From Drosophila miranda (lineage: Eukaryota > Arthropoda > Insecta > Diptera > Drosophilidae), in assembly GCF_003369915.1 (NCBI RefSeq), contig NC_046676.1, positions 8,959,501 through 9,023,500 on the forward strand: a stretch of DNA of 64,000 bases, given 5' to 3'. Of the stretch, positions 1-13,500 are shown one piece after another. The position numbers and the translations under genes are program-made. Below the pieces are notes generated by a model. The model was not told the DNA's origin and searched no databases. It was given only the letters and a program-made list of their open reading frames with translations. Position 1 is the first letter of the stretch; the number at the start of each line of letters is the position of its first letter.

Positions 1-909
1 GAAAAGGGAGGACATCGATCTATGCAGTTTCTGGTGGGAGTTTGAAAATGTTATTTTTACCGTGTGGTAAATGTTATTTTGAAAAAGCAGACACATGAAA
101 GGGTTTCTGCATTTTAAACCAATTAAAATACCTAAACACATATTTTTTTGATCGAAAAGGTAATCTAAATTATCTACTCATCACTTTATTTATCTGTTTA
201 TATATGTATATCAATCTGTTGCAGGCTTTCTTTTCTCTCTTCTCCCTTTTTAATGGACAACACTCAATATTTTTTGTAGGGTATCTTTCAATAGAGATAT
301 CTTTCTCTCAGCAAGGATTTTCCCAATTGTCTTCTTTCAAATTTCTTTTGAAGTTCGTTTTTTGCCTTTTTATTTGTGTGCATGCATCCGGGCGATTGCG
401 TAATCTATGGCACAGACATCACATGATCCGCCTAAGCCTGATCGCGCTAGTCCAAACAAAGAACACAAAAAAAAGAACAAAGCAGAGAGGAAAAGCCAAA
501 GGGAGGGAGAGCAAGATGAAAAGCAACGAATCAGCTTAAGCGCTTACGTCATGCATAACGGCATTGCATTGCCATTTAGCAGGAACAGGAACAGATTTGT
601 CAATGCGTCATTCATCTCCAATGATATTCGGTGACACTGCAGTCACATGCAAATGTACATATGTACATATGTACGTAAATACATATGTGCACATACACAG
701 TGTTCCATTCCATTCCATCTCACTCACTCACACACACACTGACCATCCCACTCATTCCATACTCACTTTGACTCTCTCATACACGGATAATACAAATTGA
801 CTATACCCGACACACCCATTCCGACTATCCCACATCCATTCATTCGCATAGATTGGCAGCACTCGTGCTAATTCTCGTTTGCGATTTCTGTGCTTCCACT
901 GGCTCTTAC
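1..909. other. non-coding stretch left of the minus-strand exon
   Basis: No convincing exon is visible. The stretch is AT-rich. It contains overlapping TACATATGTA-type palindromic repeats near 655-690 and a CA/CT-rich low-complexity run near 700-780. It is probably intron or 3' flank of the minus-strand gene whose exon ends at 910, because that exon ends in a good splice donor and its continuation must lie to the left. Confidence 0.5.
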
Positions 910-1517
910 CTTCGACTGATGCGACTCCGGCGCTCCAGCAACAATTCCCGTTGTTGCGGCTGGCTGTTGCTGTCAGCATTGTTTTCGCTGCTGCTGCTGC
1001 TGCTGCTGTTGTCGTTGTCTTTGTCGTTGTCCTGGTCCGGGCTGTTGTGGTGCTCGACAACAAACCTGCCCACACCTTGAACGGCCGCATTTAAGTCGGA
1101 CAATTGCAGACGGAAGTCATTGCCAGCATTCACTGGATCATCATCAAACTCACGCCGTGGTTGTTGCCGTTGCTGCGGCTGGCTTCGACTGAAGTCGTAT
1201 ATGCTGTAAATGGGATTTCCGTAGAGCTTCTGTTGCTGTAGGAGCCCCTGGTGCTGCTGCCATTTGGCCACTGCTTTGTTGTAGTTATAGTTGTCATTGT
1301 TCAGCTCGTTGTCGTTGCTATCCGCAATGCCACCAACGTCGCCAAACGCGTAGTTGTAGTTGTTGTTATTACTGCTATATCTATTGTTTTCGAGCGCGAC
1401 TGCAGCTTCTAATGCGTCCCCGTCCGTGGCATCCACCTCCTCACAGGCCAATGCAAGCGTACGCCTGGAAGACCCGCTGCCAAAGCAGCGCACAGCCAGC
1501 ATGGCGGCCAGGAGCAG
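910..1517 (-). CDS. internal coding exon of an unidentified secreted-type protein
   Basis: This minus-strand exon is open for 202 codons plus two bases. It is bounded by a good acceptor (ACTTACAG just before 1517) and a good donor (GTAAGA from 909). It starts in phase 0 and ends in phase 2. It begins with a hydrophobic Leu/Ala stretch followed by MLAVRCFGSGSSRR, which looks like the second half of a signal peptide split by an intron. An acidic part follows, then Asn/Tyr-rich runs (NNNNYNY, NDNYNYN), Gln-rich blocks, the segment YGNPIYSIYDFSRSQ, several dibasic sites, and an Asp/Asn/Ser-rich low-complexity region with seven serines. A CTG/CAG microsatellite lies in the last part. The N-terminal exon would be upstream (above 1517) and the C-terminal one below 910, possibly outside the window. 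I do not recognise the family. A neuropeptide-like or growth-factor prodomain is possible but unproven. Confidence 0.6.
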
Positions 1518-3978
1518 CTGTAAGTGTGGAAGCAAAAAACAAAAGAGATAAGAGTGATACGAGTGATACAAGAGAGAGGGAAATGGAAAAACAAATGGAA
1601 ATGTTAAAGAAATTCTTGGCTCAGCCAATAAACTGAAAAGTGTCAACAGTTGCGAACGGTGGGGACGGATTCATAATACAGGAGCCTTTTACACCATGCA
1701 GATGTGGTATATAAATATGTACATACATATGTATGTATTTGTGTGTTGTGTGGCTATTTGAATGGAATCGAATGGGGCTTATGCAACAATAGCAGAGATT
1801 AATACTTGAATTGTGCAAATAAGTGTTTCTACGAATGGGATTTATTATTATTACGTATGTAAGTATTTCTGGAAATTTTTCAATTATAAGTGCATTAAGT
1901 ACAAAGCATTTCGTAATTGTGAGGGGGTTACGTAACAGTCCGTGCTAATCGATCCGCAGATACTCCAACATTTTATGCTCTATTTACTCAACGAACAGAC
2001 CTCTCCCGCTTATCAAATGTTTAGCTCAGTGTGGCCGACCAAAATCGACCACTAATACGATTAAGAACTCTGCAGGATTTTGATTCGGCTGCGTGCCGAA
2101 ACTTAAACAGCCGCCGAGCCACTGAGTAAACGGAAAAGCTCCCGAGTCTCCGGGCTGACGAGAAAGTTTAATTCCCTTTTGGACGTTGACAATCAATGCG
2201 CGTTGAGAGTAATTTCAAAACCAAAACCGAACCCAAACAAGCTGAAAAGTTTTTGAGTGGGGACCCAGATCTGTCCTCCTTCTATACTTTCTTTGATTTC
2301 TTCTGCCTTTATGGGAGAAGGTGAAAGTTTTGGGCAAGACTTTAGACATGTCTGTGTCTGTGGGTGCTGTTGTGGATGGGGATGGGCGATGGCTTTGATT
2401 ATCTGTGGCCTAGTCTGGCCGAAAGAGTGCCCCAAGCCAAATAGTTCGAGTTCGCCGTGCGACCTTTAGCGATAATATGCGGTACGCGCATCCTACTTGT
2501 ACATTCATATGTACATACATGCTTATACTCGTATGTATAGTTGCCCCGCATTCATTAGAGGCACACACTACGTGACCAAATAGTTGGCGCCGGAAATGCT
2601 CAAAACTAAGATATGAAAACTGTGCGAGTGGCAATACTCATATAAGTTCCTGTTCCTGCCCCTGCTTCTGCTCCACCATCCTCCACCCATCCTCCATTTC
2701 CATTTCTGTAGCTCCACAAGTTCTTTTGTCTCAATCTAGTTTTTACATAGTACTATATGTGTGCTTATATGGCTATACATATACATGGTATGTATCTGGG
2801 ATGTATGCAAGTGTTGTTGCCGCTTTGGATTTATAAGATTTCTTTTATGCTCCCCTACGCTCCAGAACCGACCTCGACCCGACCCGATCCGACCCGACAC
2901 GACCCGGCCTACCGCAAAACTTCTTTCATTTGGGCCGCCCCCTCTATGAGTCTCTCGCCTCCATCATCCTGGCTCTGTTGCCAAGTTTCTGTTTCGGGAA
3001 AAGCCAAGTTAGTTTGTCAAACTATTTGTATGGAATTCACAATTTGTGTTGATGAAGTTTCAGCCAAGTCTCTGGGCCGGGCTTACCGAGGCGACCGCGT
3101 GATCTGCGTGAACTGTGTGAACAAGTGTTTATGGAATTGAATTATTTTCTTTCTTTTTTGTGGCTTGGTTTTTCCGTATTTCCTGGTCTGCAGGCCGGTA
3201 GGCGGTGTGTTATCTGTTTTGGGGCTTACAGGTGGCTTTGTCTTAGTCGGGGCGGCCTACTCTGTGATTTAAAGTTGCCGTCAATAAGCTGCTTTCCCGG
3301 GGTCAAGCTAAGGCTAACGGAAAAGTAAATTTCTTTCGGTGTCAGCTTAAGCCTTGATGGAGGCGGCTCGCCCACTAAATACATATTAGCTATTTATAGT
3401 AAAATGTCAGCTAAATAGAATTTTCGGTTTTTTTTCTAATGAAATTTTGCATCGTTTTTGCAGATACGCTTATCTGGATCGATACAAACTGACTATAGTA
3501 GTACTCCCTTGGATTTTCCTTAAAGCGGCTCTGCCTTTCACTTAATGTTCTCTTTATATAGACCTAGCAGGGATTCTCCTTTAATGGGTATCTGCTTTCT
3601 CATTTCAGATATTTACAATATCAGGAGTCCATCCCTTAACATGGAAGTTTACCTTTGAAGTACATATGTCGGTATTTGGAAATCGCTTCGAATATATTGA
3701 CCATCATGGATACTTCCTTAACAGGCCTTAATTCATCAAAATCTTAAAAAAATGATTTCCAGTGTCGCCGTTTCTGTCTTTCAAAACTTTTGCCTGAATT
3801 TTTCGTTCAGGTCATTCTTCTTTTCGGTCTATCATTGGTCATTTATGTATATATTTTTCCTAAACTTAAAAATACAGCGGAAACTACAGCGGGCAATTGA
3901 AAATTTAATTTCATAATTTATGGAGCAATGTTTACCAATAGTTTGCACCCTTTCGGGTTTATGCATGCAAATCATTGT
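1518..3978. other. intron or intergenic DNA
   Basis: No supported exon is visible. Notable content is a TACATACATATGTATGTA repeat near 1720 and an imperfect GACCC pentamer tract at about 2874-2907. The upstream exon of the minus-strand gene at 910-1517 should lie here or further right, but I could not identify it. Confidence 0.45.
2874..2907. repeat. imperfect GACCC pentamer tract
   Basis: About seven imperfect copies of a 5-bp GACCC unit (variants GATCC, GACAC) stand in otherwise non-coding DNA. It is a simple sequence tract with no visible coding role. Confidence 0.6.
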
Positions 3979-4591
3979 TATACCCGATTCCCAAAATGAC
4001 TATAGGGGTATATTAGGTTTGTGGTGAAAGTGGATGTGTGTAACGTCCAGAAGGAAGCGTTTCCGACCCCATAAAGTAGATATATTCTTGATCAGCATCA
4101 ATAGCCCAGTCGATTGAGCCATGTCTGTCTGCGACTAAGAGAGACTTAGAGCTAGAGCAACGACATTTTGTATACAGACTTCTGTGATATGTCACTGTTT
4201 CAAGTATATTTCAAAACTTCGTCCCGCCCACTTCCGCCCCCTACAAAGGGCGAAAATCTGCGGCATCCACAATTTCAAAGATACAAGAAAACAAAAAATT
4301 TAGAATCGTAGAGAATGATTATATTTTCTAGACTGCAGAACCTAAGCCAGATCGTATTATTATTATAGCCAGAATGATGAAAACAATTACATTCTTTTTC
4401 GCTCTGTCTTTCTCTAACACACACGTTTCATGGTCGGCTTTGCCTATTGCAAAAAGTGAGCGCCTAGATCTCAGAGACTATAAGACCTAGAGCAACCAAA
4501 TTTGGTATCCACACTCCTGTGATATCGAACCTGCACAAGTGTATTTGAAAAATTCGCTCAATGTGGCCATACTGACTATGTATCGGGTATA
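3979..4591. mobile_element. DINE-1/SGM-like (Helentron-type) non-autonomous element relic
   Basis: The block starts with TATACCCGAT (3979-3988) and ends with the exact reverse complement ATCGGGTATA (4582-4591). Inside are segments typical of the abundant Drosophila DINE-1/SGM/mini-me class: the GGAAGCGTTTCCGACCCC segment followed by a CATAAAGTA motif and TTCTTGATCAGCATCAATAG, a short GTCTGTCT remnant near 4125, and a stretch reading CAAAGGGCGAAAATCTGCGG near 4245-4265. No transposase gene is present, as expected for a non-autonomous copy mobilised in trans. The assignment rests on recalled family motifs, not on an alignment. The copy looks diverged and old. Confidence 0.6.
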
Positions 4592-7350
4592 AATGTAGAG
4601 TTGCGGTCGCAGCAGAAACTCACAACGTTCCCCCTCGTTTTTCGTTTATATTTAATAGCTCTTTTTTGAGTGGGATTTTTGTTCATCCTCTGCACTAACC
4701 CCTGCGTAGCCCCTATGTTGCCATTTAATTATATTTTTGCAATCAAACAGCAGACCTCGTTCGGCGTTCGACTGGGCACCTGTCGAGAGTGCATGTGCAC
4801 AGACATGTCGCACCCCTTATGTGACTGGGAGTGTGTGCTTATGACTCATATATATTGCATAATTTGTTACATTCCCAGTTTTCAATTCAATTTGTCTGCA
4901 CGGCGGCAATTGTTCGAAATAAAAGTTTGTCCTTGCAAGGGTACAAAAATGGGCACAAACAACCAGGAGCACATGGATAGAGAGATAGAGAGCAAGGGAC
5001 GGGTGCATCGATTTGCATGCCTGTAGTGGTGTGTATCTGTGGTTGGAAGTTTTGATACCCTTTAATCGTTGAGTCCGTGGGTGTGATGGTGATGGTGTAA
5101 TATATTAGATCTGGGCTTATCTTCGGAGATATCGGGGCCTCGAGGAGCTATTAGGCACCAAAGTTGAGCTCTATTGTTATTTAGAGCTATAGATATTGCC
5201 TTTATCTGTCGACCCACCAACTATCACTTGAATGCTTATTGAAGAAGCGAAAGAAAGGCAGGTCTTAGGATATCCCATTGTCGGTTCATGGATTCTAGAT
5301 TTTTCGTCCGCTGCGGCAACAAAAAGCATCGAACAGCAGCAGCAACATCGTACAAACAGCACTTTTATCTTTTCGATTTGTTTTAATTGTTGCTCTCTCC
5401 TCTGGTTGCCGATTCTGTTGCTGATTCCATTCTGTTGTTGCAGCTGCTACTGCTGTCGCTGTTTCTGTTGCTGTTGCATGCACCCTCTGCCACAGGCAAT
5501 TTGCTGCATCGGATACATGCTGCTGTCTGGCGATTATTGGCAATTGTCAAATATTAGTTTTTTCGTTATTGTTTCATCAATGGCATGAAGCGATTTTAAT
5601 TAATCGCAAAACTTTGCCAATTTTAAAGTTATCGCCAGCCACAAATTGGCTTGTTGCTAGTTTTGGCCATGTATCATTTTGTTGCATGTTGCGGTGGCGA
5701 GCAGTTAACAACATTTCCCCGGTTCTGCTTTTCAATTAAAAGTCATCACAGGCGTTGCCGTTGGCAATACCTTTGGCCTTGGCGTTGCCCCAACGCATAC
5801 GATACGCAAAAATCATCTGCGCCTGCCATGTGGGATGCTACGTTCAAACTCCGGCAACCACCAGATTGGCAGTTCTGCGGACTGTTAATCCCATATCTAA
5901 AACAGGCGAGTCATCTCCTCATAGCTCTTCCTTTTCCACTCTGGTCATGCCACAAAAAAGCTCCCGATTAAAGTCGCCCCAGTCCCTGTAAGCGCAACTA
6001 AATGGAGGCACGTATGGAGGGATAGAAAGGTGAGCAGATGCAGGGGTGAGGTGACCTCAGTATTTTAGCAGAGACTTTGATCCTTTGGATGTTGCTTCGG
6101 GGCTGCTCCTACTGCTCCTATCACACACAGTGGCAACCAAAAGGAGCTTTAATGTGGCAATTAGTGGCTGACTTTGGCCACTGCCTTATTTGCTGCCTCG
6201 TTTTTGTGGCCCAGTGGTTTCTGGGGAAGTGCATTACGTGATCCCAGGCCTCTGGCCATTTGAATCCTATCCATCAACGGCATCTCAATGGACTCAAACA
6301 ATTGCCTTAAGCTTTAGACCGACGCTCCATGCAGCTCATTCAAATGGAATGCCAATCGGCTATATTTGCTCGAATACTACTCGTATTTGTAAATGGTTTA
6401 TTCGGTTGCAGCGCAGCTTGTCTGCCTTTGTCTGCCCGGGGCTCTAGGAGTGAATTTTGGGCTAAAATGTGAAAATTAAACTGAGTCTGCGTCCAAATAA
6501 ACCCCGGCAGATACTCAACACCATCATGAAAGTATAGTGTAAGCGATATTTCATCGGGATCTAATAGATATTTTTCTACTGCAGATTTATTCATGCCAGA
6601 GTAACAGACATACCTTTGAATGACAACGCATTTTTCCGAAAATTATGCTTTTGAGTTCATATTGTTTTCATTCAAACCGGAGACAAGAATCCTGAAATGT
6701 ATGCTCTGAAAACGAGAGTCGATGGTACTTGCATTTCTATTCGAGAATTCATACAGAATTTCTGAAATCGAACAAGGAACAATAGGCACAAAGCATTCCG
6801 CAATGTGCAAGTACAATGAAAGTATAACTGCGCAACCAACCCACACAACCCACATGTATTTTTGTAAAGGAAAAACTACTTTCTGTACTCTATTATTGTT
6901 CACTTTTCAGTGTTCTTTCTTTGGCCCATCATTGCGTAATTTTGTTTCCCGTTCAGTGTTCTTTAATTGGCTCTTCCTTAGGTTATCTAGCAGATTCTAA
7001 ATCAGATGCCATGAATCTTCCATAAGTCCATTAATTGCATAAATGCGCTTCCAATTCCAAGCCCTTAATTAAAACGTAACTTGCTCCGAAGCATCGAATA
7101 TTAGCGTCACAGTTGGAAGTGGCTTTCCGGAATTCCTGTATGTTTGGTGGTCTGCTTTTGTTTCCATATTGATTGATGCAGTACCTAAAGGAATAGGCCG
7201 TGGGCGAGTGTGGTTGTGCTGGTGTATGTGCATGCGAGGCATGTGCAACATGTGCAACAATGCAATCAATGCACAGCTGTATATTTAAATGTGGCCCCAA
7301 AGCATGTGTTTGTGGCAGCGTAAGGAATTTCAGCTGCTTTATTGTGTCAT
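4592..7350. other. intergenic or intron DNA
   Basis: No supported gene is visible. A CTG/TTG-rich low-complexity stretch lies at about 5330-5500, and its long open frames on both strands are explained by the repeat. The region is otherwise typical Drosophila non-coding DNA. Confidence 0.45.
7338..7343 (-). terminator. poly(A) signal AATAAA of the minus-strand terminal exon
   Basis: AATAAA on the minus strand, 8 bases after the TAG stop at 7351-7353. Confidence 0.4.
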
Positions 7351-7507
7351 CTATCGTGTAGCGCCCTCCAGAACTGAGGAGCAGATCAGGAGCAGGAGCA
7401 TATTGAAATTGTTGCCATAGCGTGCGTCGTAATCCCTGCCATCGATGACGGGGTTAAAGCCTGAAAAGGCCCTCCAACCCTCGACGGCTCCGAGGCCAGA
7501 GCTGGCG
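7351..7507 (-). CDS. probable terminal coding exon of an unidentified minus-strand gene
   Basis: On the minus strand a T-rich polypyrimidine tract ends in CCTCAG at 7508, giving a strong acceptor. The open frame that follows (one base completing a codon, then 51 codons) ends in TAG at 7353-7351. An AATAAA hexamer lies about 8 bases beyond the stop (7343-7338). The peptide includes GLGAVEGWRAF, SGFNPVIDGRDYDARYGNNF and a hydrophobic NMLLLLICSS near the end, which could be a membrane or GPI-type tail. Acceptor, stop and poly(A) signal all in the right order make chance less likely. I could not find the preceding exon, which should lie above 7508, and I do not recognise the family. Confidence 0.4.
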
Positions 7508-10500
7508 CTGAGGCCAACGAAAAAAAATGTAATAAACGCCAAGCAAAATATTTGTCAAATCAATTTGGCTCACACCCTATGAGTGGGTGCTGAGAGCGGC
7601 GAGTGAGGCGGCCAAAATATGCAAAGAGTTTGTCAGCTCCACATCTCCACAGCACCACAGGCACACGCCCACCCACCCACTTACGCAAACACACAAGCAT
7701 CATACACACATAGCTACAGCACTTTTGTGTTGAGTGAAAGTCGATGGAAAGTTTCGTCCCTGAGAGATAAATGACACTCGGAGCTGTTATTTCTCTTTCG
7801 CGCAGGGTACGCTCGGCTGGTGGCCTCTTCCAGGAGATTTTTTTGTAGTTGATTATTTCCTAAATTTGTATTAATTAATGAATCTTGATATTTATCTCTT
7901 CCTGAAACTACATTGTGCTCGTAGCAAATCGAATTTTCCCAATGTAAAGTACTTTCAACCTTTTATATACAAGTTAAGCTTTGGCGTTCATTTCATTTGA
8001 AAGGGTATTGCAGCTCCCGCATACTTCATATTCTTTATTTTTCTTTTGTTGTACTAGTGTTTTTTATATTTTATTTCATTTTATTTTATTCCTTTCTTAT
8101 TTGCAATTTTGCCCTTTGCGCCAGCAACTGCCTAACGGGAATATAACATGACAGCGACCCAAGTCTCTCTGTCTGTCTGCATGGCATTCTCACGTGTGTG
8201 GGTGTATGTGTGGGTGTGTAAAAAATTATTGAAGACACTGTTGATAGAGGGAAACATGGGCATTCCCGCATTTCGTCTGATTCGGTTGCTGCTGCCGCTG
8301 TTTCCAGTGTGTGGCACATGCTTTGATTGAGGTACGCCGCGCCAGCACCATTGGGGGAGCACGAGTACGAGTATCTCCACTTATTTATTACATTCAAGGC
8401 GCTGTCTGTCGCCTGGGAGACGGCGCCACTAACTTGCCAACAGGCAAAGGAAGAGGCAGAATCAGGACAGGCGACTCCCAAGGGCCCAGGATGTCGGCCT
8501 CCAAAAGGGCTGCAAATTAAAGTTGACCAACTGTCAGAGGCCACCAGGCTCAAGTGGCAATCCCGCCGCCGCACATCTTCCTTGGCGTAAATTCGCATTA
8601 AAATATGTCAAGACGACAAAAGCCTTCGCCTATTCTGGGTGGGATTTTCATAATTTCCTCAGCAATACAATAGAGACTTGATAGCCCGTGATTGCTTTTC
8701 ATCTGGTCTTATCCCCAATCCCTTGATTCGTTGTCATCGTCTCCGGACAAATTGATGCTTTGACATTGTTCGAGCAAAAGTTTAATCTCTATCATCGATG
8801 GAGTTAAGTCGCTTTGAGTTATTCTCGAGTATATAAATATTCGCAGCTGGCTCCCATCGAATCTTTTCTGGTATTGCTTTGGAACTTCTGGGACTTGGGC
8901 TTCAATTTATCACCCCAAGTGAGTATAGTGTCTATATCTATGTCTTTGTTCTGGTCATGCATCATTGGGAAGCAAAACAGATTGCAAGGAAAGAACACAA
9001 GGCAGAGAAACAATTTCAATCAGCAGAGGAAATGAAGACTAACTTCCTGGACTTTGCTGCTGCTGCAGATGACCCAAAGAAAATCAGGAAAAACGTTCTG
9101 CAATTATAGTTTTCCAGTTGTCATTACTGGTCCGAACTCCATGAGAATTTTAATGTCAGGCCTCCCACCGAAGTTTGTCCGTAATAAATGTCATGTGAGG
9201 ACCATTTCCTCTGACAGAAGTCCTTTGGTCGGGCCTACTTAATGATGTCCTAGTCTGGAAACCGCAATTGCAATTGCCATTCTATGTATACTTGTGCAGT
9301 TATTGCAAGAAACTTTGCCACCAAGTGTTGTGCCATCTGTGATTGTGGCACAAGTTTGCTCATATGCGAGAATAGTATCTATATCTAGGTACATATATTG
9401 TGTTTGGTTGCAGCTATGCCGCAAGCTCGGAATGCATTCCAAATATATCTTTGCTTTGGTCAAGCATCAAGTTGGGAATGCATGCCAAATAAATCCTGAG
9501 AATGCCTTTGCTTTCCTCTTAACTTTGTGCAGAGGAGAGTCGTTTGAAATTATGCCTGTGACATGCACAGAGAAAAACTCGTACCTCGGACCATCTTCCT
9601 GTAAACAAATTCTGGAAATTGAACTAGTTTTGGGTGGAAGGCTTCCCTGCTATCGTTCAAGTCCACATTCTAGAACGGATGTTCCACACTCCATGTGGAG
9701 ATATCGAAGGATATTAGTGGGTTGCACCTGTTTGTAGGATTATTAAATAATCCATATAACCATTCCTGCCATTGGTAACCGCTATCACTTTTGAAGAGGA
9801 AACAGCATCATCTCCTCAAGAGAAGAGAAGAGAAGAAAGGACATTTGACGAGCTCGCAACCAACTGCGAATCTTATCACAGGCCTGACCTTTCTCTATCA
9901 GATATTTGCTTTAGATTGAGTGAGGATAACGATTTTTTCAGTGGTTGTATGTATCTCAATCGAATAATACTACGTACGGAGTAGATAAACTTGAGCTCTA
10001 CTCAAGTTTTTGGCAAGGGACTTGTGGATTTTATTTTATTTACTTTTCTGCCCCAAATCAGAAGATACAATAAGTGCTGGGAGAGGGAACGGGTTCGGGT
10101 CCGCAAAAAATTGCGTTATTCAAGATGAGCAAGATTGTCAGTTAAGTAGCTTCAAAGTAGTTGCAAGAGTACCTATGTATATTGTGCTTAGGGATGTTTA
10201 GATGTGTGCATGCTCGGATACGAATACGAGTAGGGGGAAACAGATGCAAAGTCGCAAAGATGGAAAGATACTTGTACAGCGCTGCGGATAAAGGACAGAG
10301 GTAGGTAAGCCAGCCATTCGAGTGGCAATTTGTGCGTGCAGCGAACCGAAAGCAAAGCCACTCGAGTCGACTCGAGCCACTGGGCCACATGTGTAGCCAC
10401 AGCCAAAACTATGAATGGAGCTGCTGAATGTAGAGCCATCCAAGAGGTTTATTATACTGTCATCTCTCTTGCGAATCTAAATCGGCTGACATGCTTCTCT

Positions 10501-13500
10501 GTTATTCCTCCTGCTCCAAGGTTATCCCGGGCGCAGCAGCTCAATAAAATAATCATGAGCTTGCGTTGGCCGGAAACAAATGTGCATTTAACATTCATGT
10601 TGGCCCCATCCCATCCACAATGAAGGAGCCAAAAATCAAATGCACACATGCAATCCCAGCAAGGACTTAATCCTTGTCCAGCACAATCTTTTCGCCTCCC
10701 TTCCCGCCTCTTTGGCCCACTCGCAGAGTTATGTAAAACCAACCACAAAGTCATTTCACTGAGCGGATGTTTGCGGCCAAATGAAAGGACACGCAGCTCG
10801 CTCCGGCCGTAGATGGCAGGAGGGAGGAGAACGTCCTGTGTCTGTCTGGGCCACGTTTAGCACGCGAGTGCTCGTAAATTGTGCTGGTCCGCAGCCTTTC
10901 GGACAGTTTAATTTCGATTTCCCCTTTATCCAACGGCTGCGAAAATGGCGCGTGCAGTTCTCTGGGTAAGCGAAAGAAAAATGGCGATAACTGATGCCGG
11001 ATGCCGGGCAATGGCGAATGGGGCGAATGGCGGATGGTGAGTGGCGGATGGCCGTCGGGGAGCGACAACTGCCACAGATTCCAAGTAATTCGTAATGCAT
11101 AAATAAACGCAATGAAAGAGGACATTAAGGAGAGATGTTCGAGCCGCCTCGTTTCCCTTTCGATCTGGCAACAGCTGCAGCAAGAATTCTTTAAGAGGCT
11201 GCTACTATAAAGAACGCACAGTAACGATACTATACTGATTCTACTCTGTAGCGCTGTAGCGCTACAGCTGTCAGCGCTCCTCCCGTCGTGACATTTAAAT
11301 TAAGTTCGTGATTTGGCAACATTTATTTTGATTTACACACATTTGCGTACATGAAAGTGTAAAAAATCTAGTTTTAGCCAAAAGGGAAAGCACCAACAAC
11401 AACAACCGGCGGCACGGACATACAATTAATTGCCTTGTCATGGCTGAAAAATTAATTTCCATTTTTGAATGGCGCCGAGTTGAAATGCTGACACCGCGTT
11501 GATTGCATCCACAACAGCAAACCAACCCACGAGCATTGCGCATACGCAGAGGTGGTGGTAAAAATCGGATACTCTGTGGTATATCCACATTAGCTCTAAT
11601 GCTATGAGGAAACATAACCTAAGGGGTAACCACCACGGCATTCTGACAATTTAACAATTTAATAACTCATATGGAGATACACTTTCGTTGTTCAAAGGTT
11701 TATAAAAAGCTTCACGTTTCATTCAAAATATGAAATGAATTGAGCGACAGATAGAGTACTCTATAGTGCGTACCCAGCTCCCATTCACAATGTTATCCAT
11801 ATTGGCTTTTTTGTCATACAAACCTTTTATGTTCTGATAACCAAACACATACGCACAAAAACGGGAAAGGAAGAGTCGGAAATAACTGAGGCCTGGACTG
11901 GGCCTCAAACACGTTTTACGTTCCGTTTGTCCGTAAAGATACTCCGTACACCGAACGGGGAACAAAAATTGAAAAAGGTCAAGTGGCGGTAAATAAAAAC
12001 TGTGTTTTTGGCGATGGCATAAAAGTTTATATTGCACATTCCAGCGCATGCAGGGACATTTAGGCATAAAAGCCCTATACATGACTGTACATGCGAGTAT
12101 ATATATTTTTCAATATAAATTTATTCTCTTTCACTCGCTGGCTATTTCCCATCTCAAATTTGGTTATCACTGAAACGTGTGTCCCCCTTTGGCTCTCTCC
12201 GTAATGTTGACACTGACCGACAAATATTTTATTGCTTCCCGTTCCCTTTTGCAGGGGCAGCGAGAGTCGCATTAAAAACAAATCAAAGACAAAACACATA
12301 AATACATTTACGAGTTGAAAGCTATCGTTCCGTTGAGAGTTGCTTTGAAAATCAAGAATTTTTCCCATTTTCTTATATCTTTGCTCAAGTACAAAAATTG
12401 TCCTTCAATATGAGGCAACAATTGAAGAGAAGGAGTCCCGCGTGACTGGTAACAACTGTCGTTCAACTTCACATTCTACTACTGACGGCTGTGAGTTATA
12501 TTTTTTTTTTATTAAGATTAGTAGAATCTATTGGCATGAAAGATGTCATTGTTCAATGGAAACTGTTGTACACCGATTCAACCGAATCATTCGCGTTGTT
12601 TACCAACTTCTATTGCCATATTTGATTGTGATCCAAAAGAATAATTTAAAATTAACGACAGAATAATTACAATTTGAGGTCGCTTTCATTAAGCAGCCAC
12701 ATTTACCGCACAATTGTTTGATATTCACATTTGCTTAGTAGAATGTTTAAGCGAATCAAATACAAATTAGAGCAAATGTATGATAATTAAACCCTGAACA
12801 TTTCCGTATCAAATTTAATTTTGTAACCATGGAAATAAACCATCACCAATACCGTTGGGCAAGCGAACAAGAGGACCGCGAACATAAATTTCGGTTTGCC
12901 CGATTGGTTATTGGGGGAAATTCAATCATCATAAACTGGGCAGATATAAATCGTATCGTATTGGCCCCGTGTTTCATTATTTTTAATCAACTGATGTTCA
13001 TTAATTAGCAATCTCCCGCTCTATGCCCGTGAATTTGTTTTTGCAGTCAAATAAAGTAAATAAAAGCATGATTGATGTCCGCTAATTAACTTGAATATTA
13101 TTGTAGCTCTGATTGTTGGGTTTTCCTCTTGATGGCGTACCTGTGCACGTACTGTACACGAAATGGGAATCGGTAATGCTTGTTAAGTTCGTATAATCAG
13201 CGCCGGTCTCTTCATTATTATCTGCATATAAATTGAGAGTTGAAGCCTTCATCAGCCTTCTAACGTCTGGCTTGAGCGAAAATACGAAACAGGGTTTCTT
13301 TAATCTTTAAGCCGCAAGTGTAATTAGTCACAATTTCAGGCCTAAATCTTGCAGCGTTGTCTAGTCCTGGTTTCGGGGGTTTTTCCTTGTGCTGTGAAAC
13401 GCATTTTTGGAACATTCTCGGAATGATTCGGCAAAAGTTTTTCGATTACCCTGGCCTCTAGTAAAGGGGCGTAACAAGGACAGCTATTAGTGATGCGTTC

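Noticed and set aside
8086..8598. Minus-strand open frame of 170 codons
   Set aside because: No domain and no splice or promoter context. It contains a CA/GT tract.
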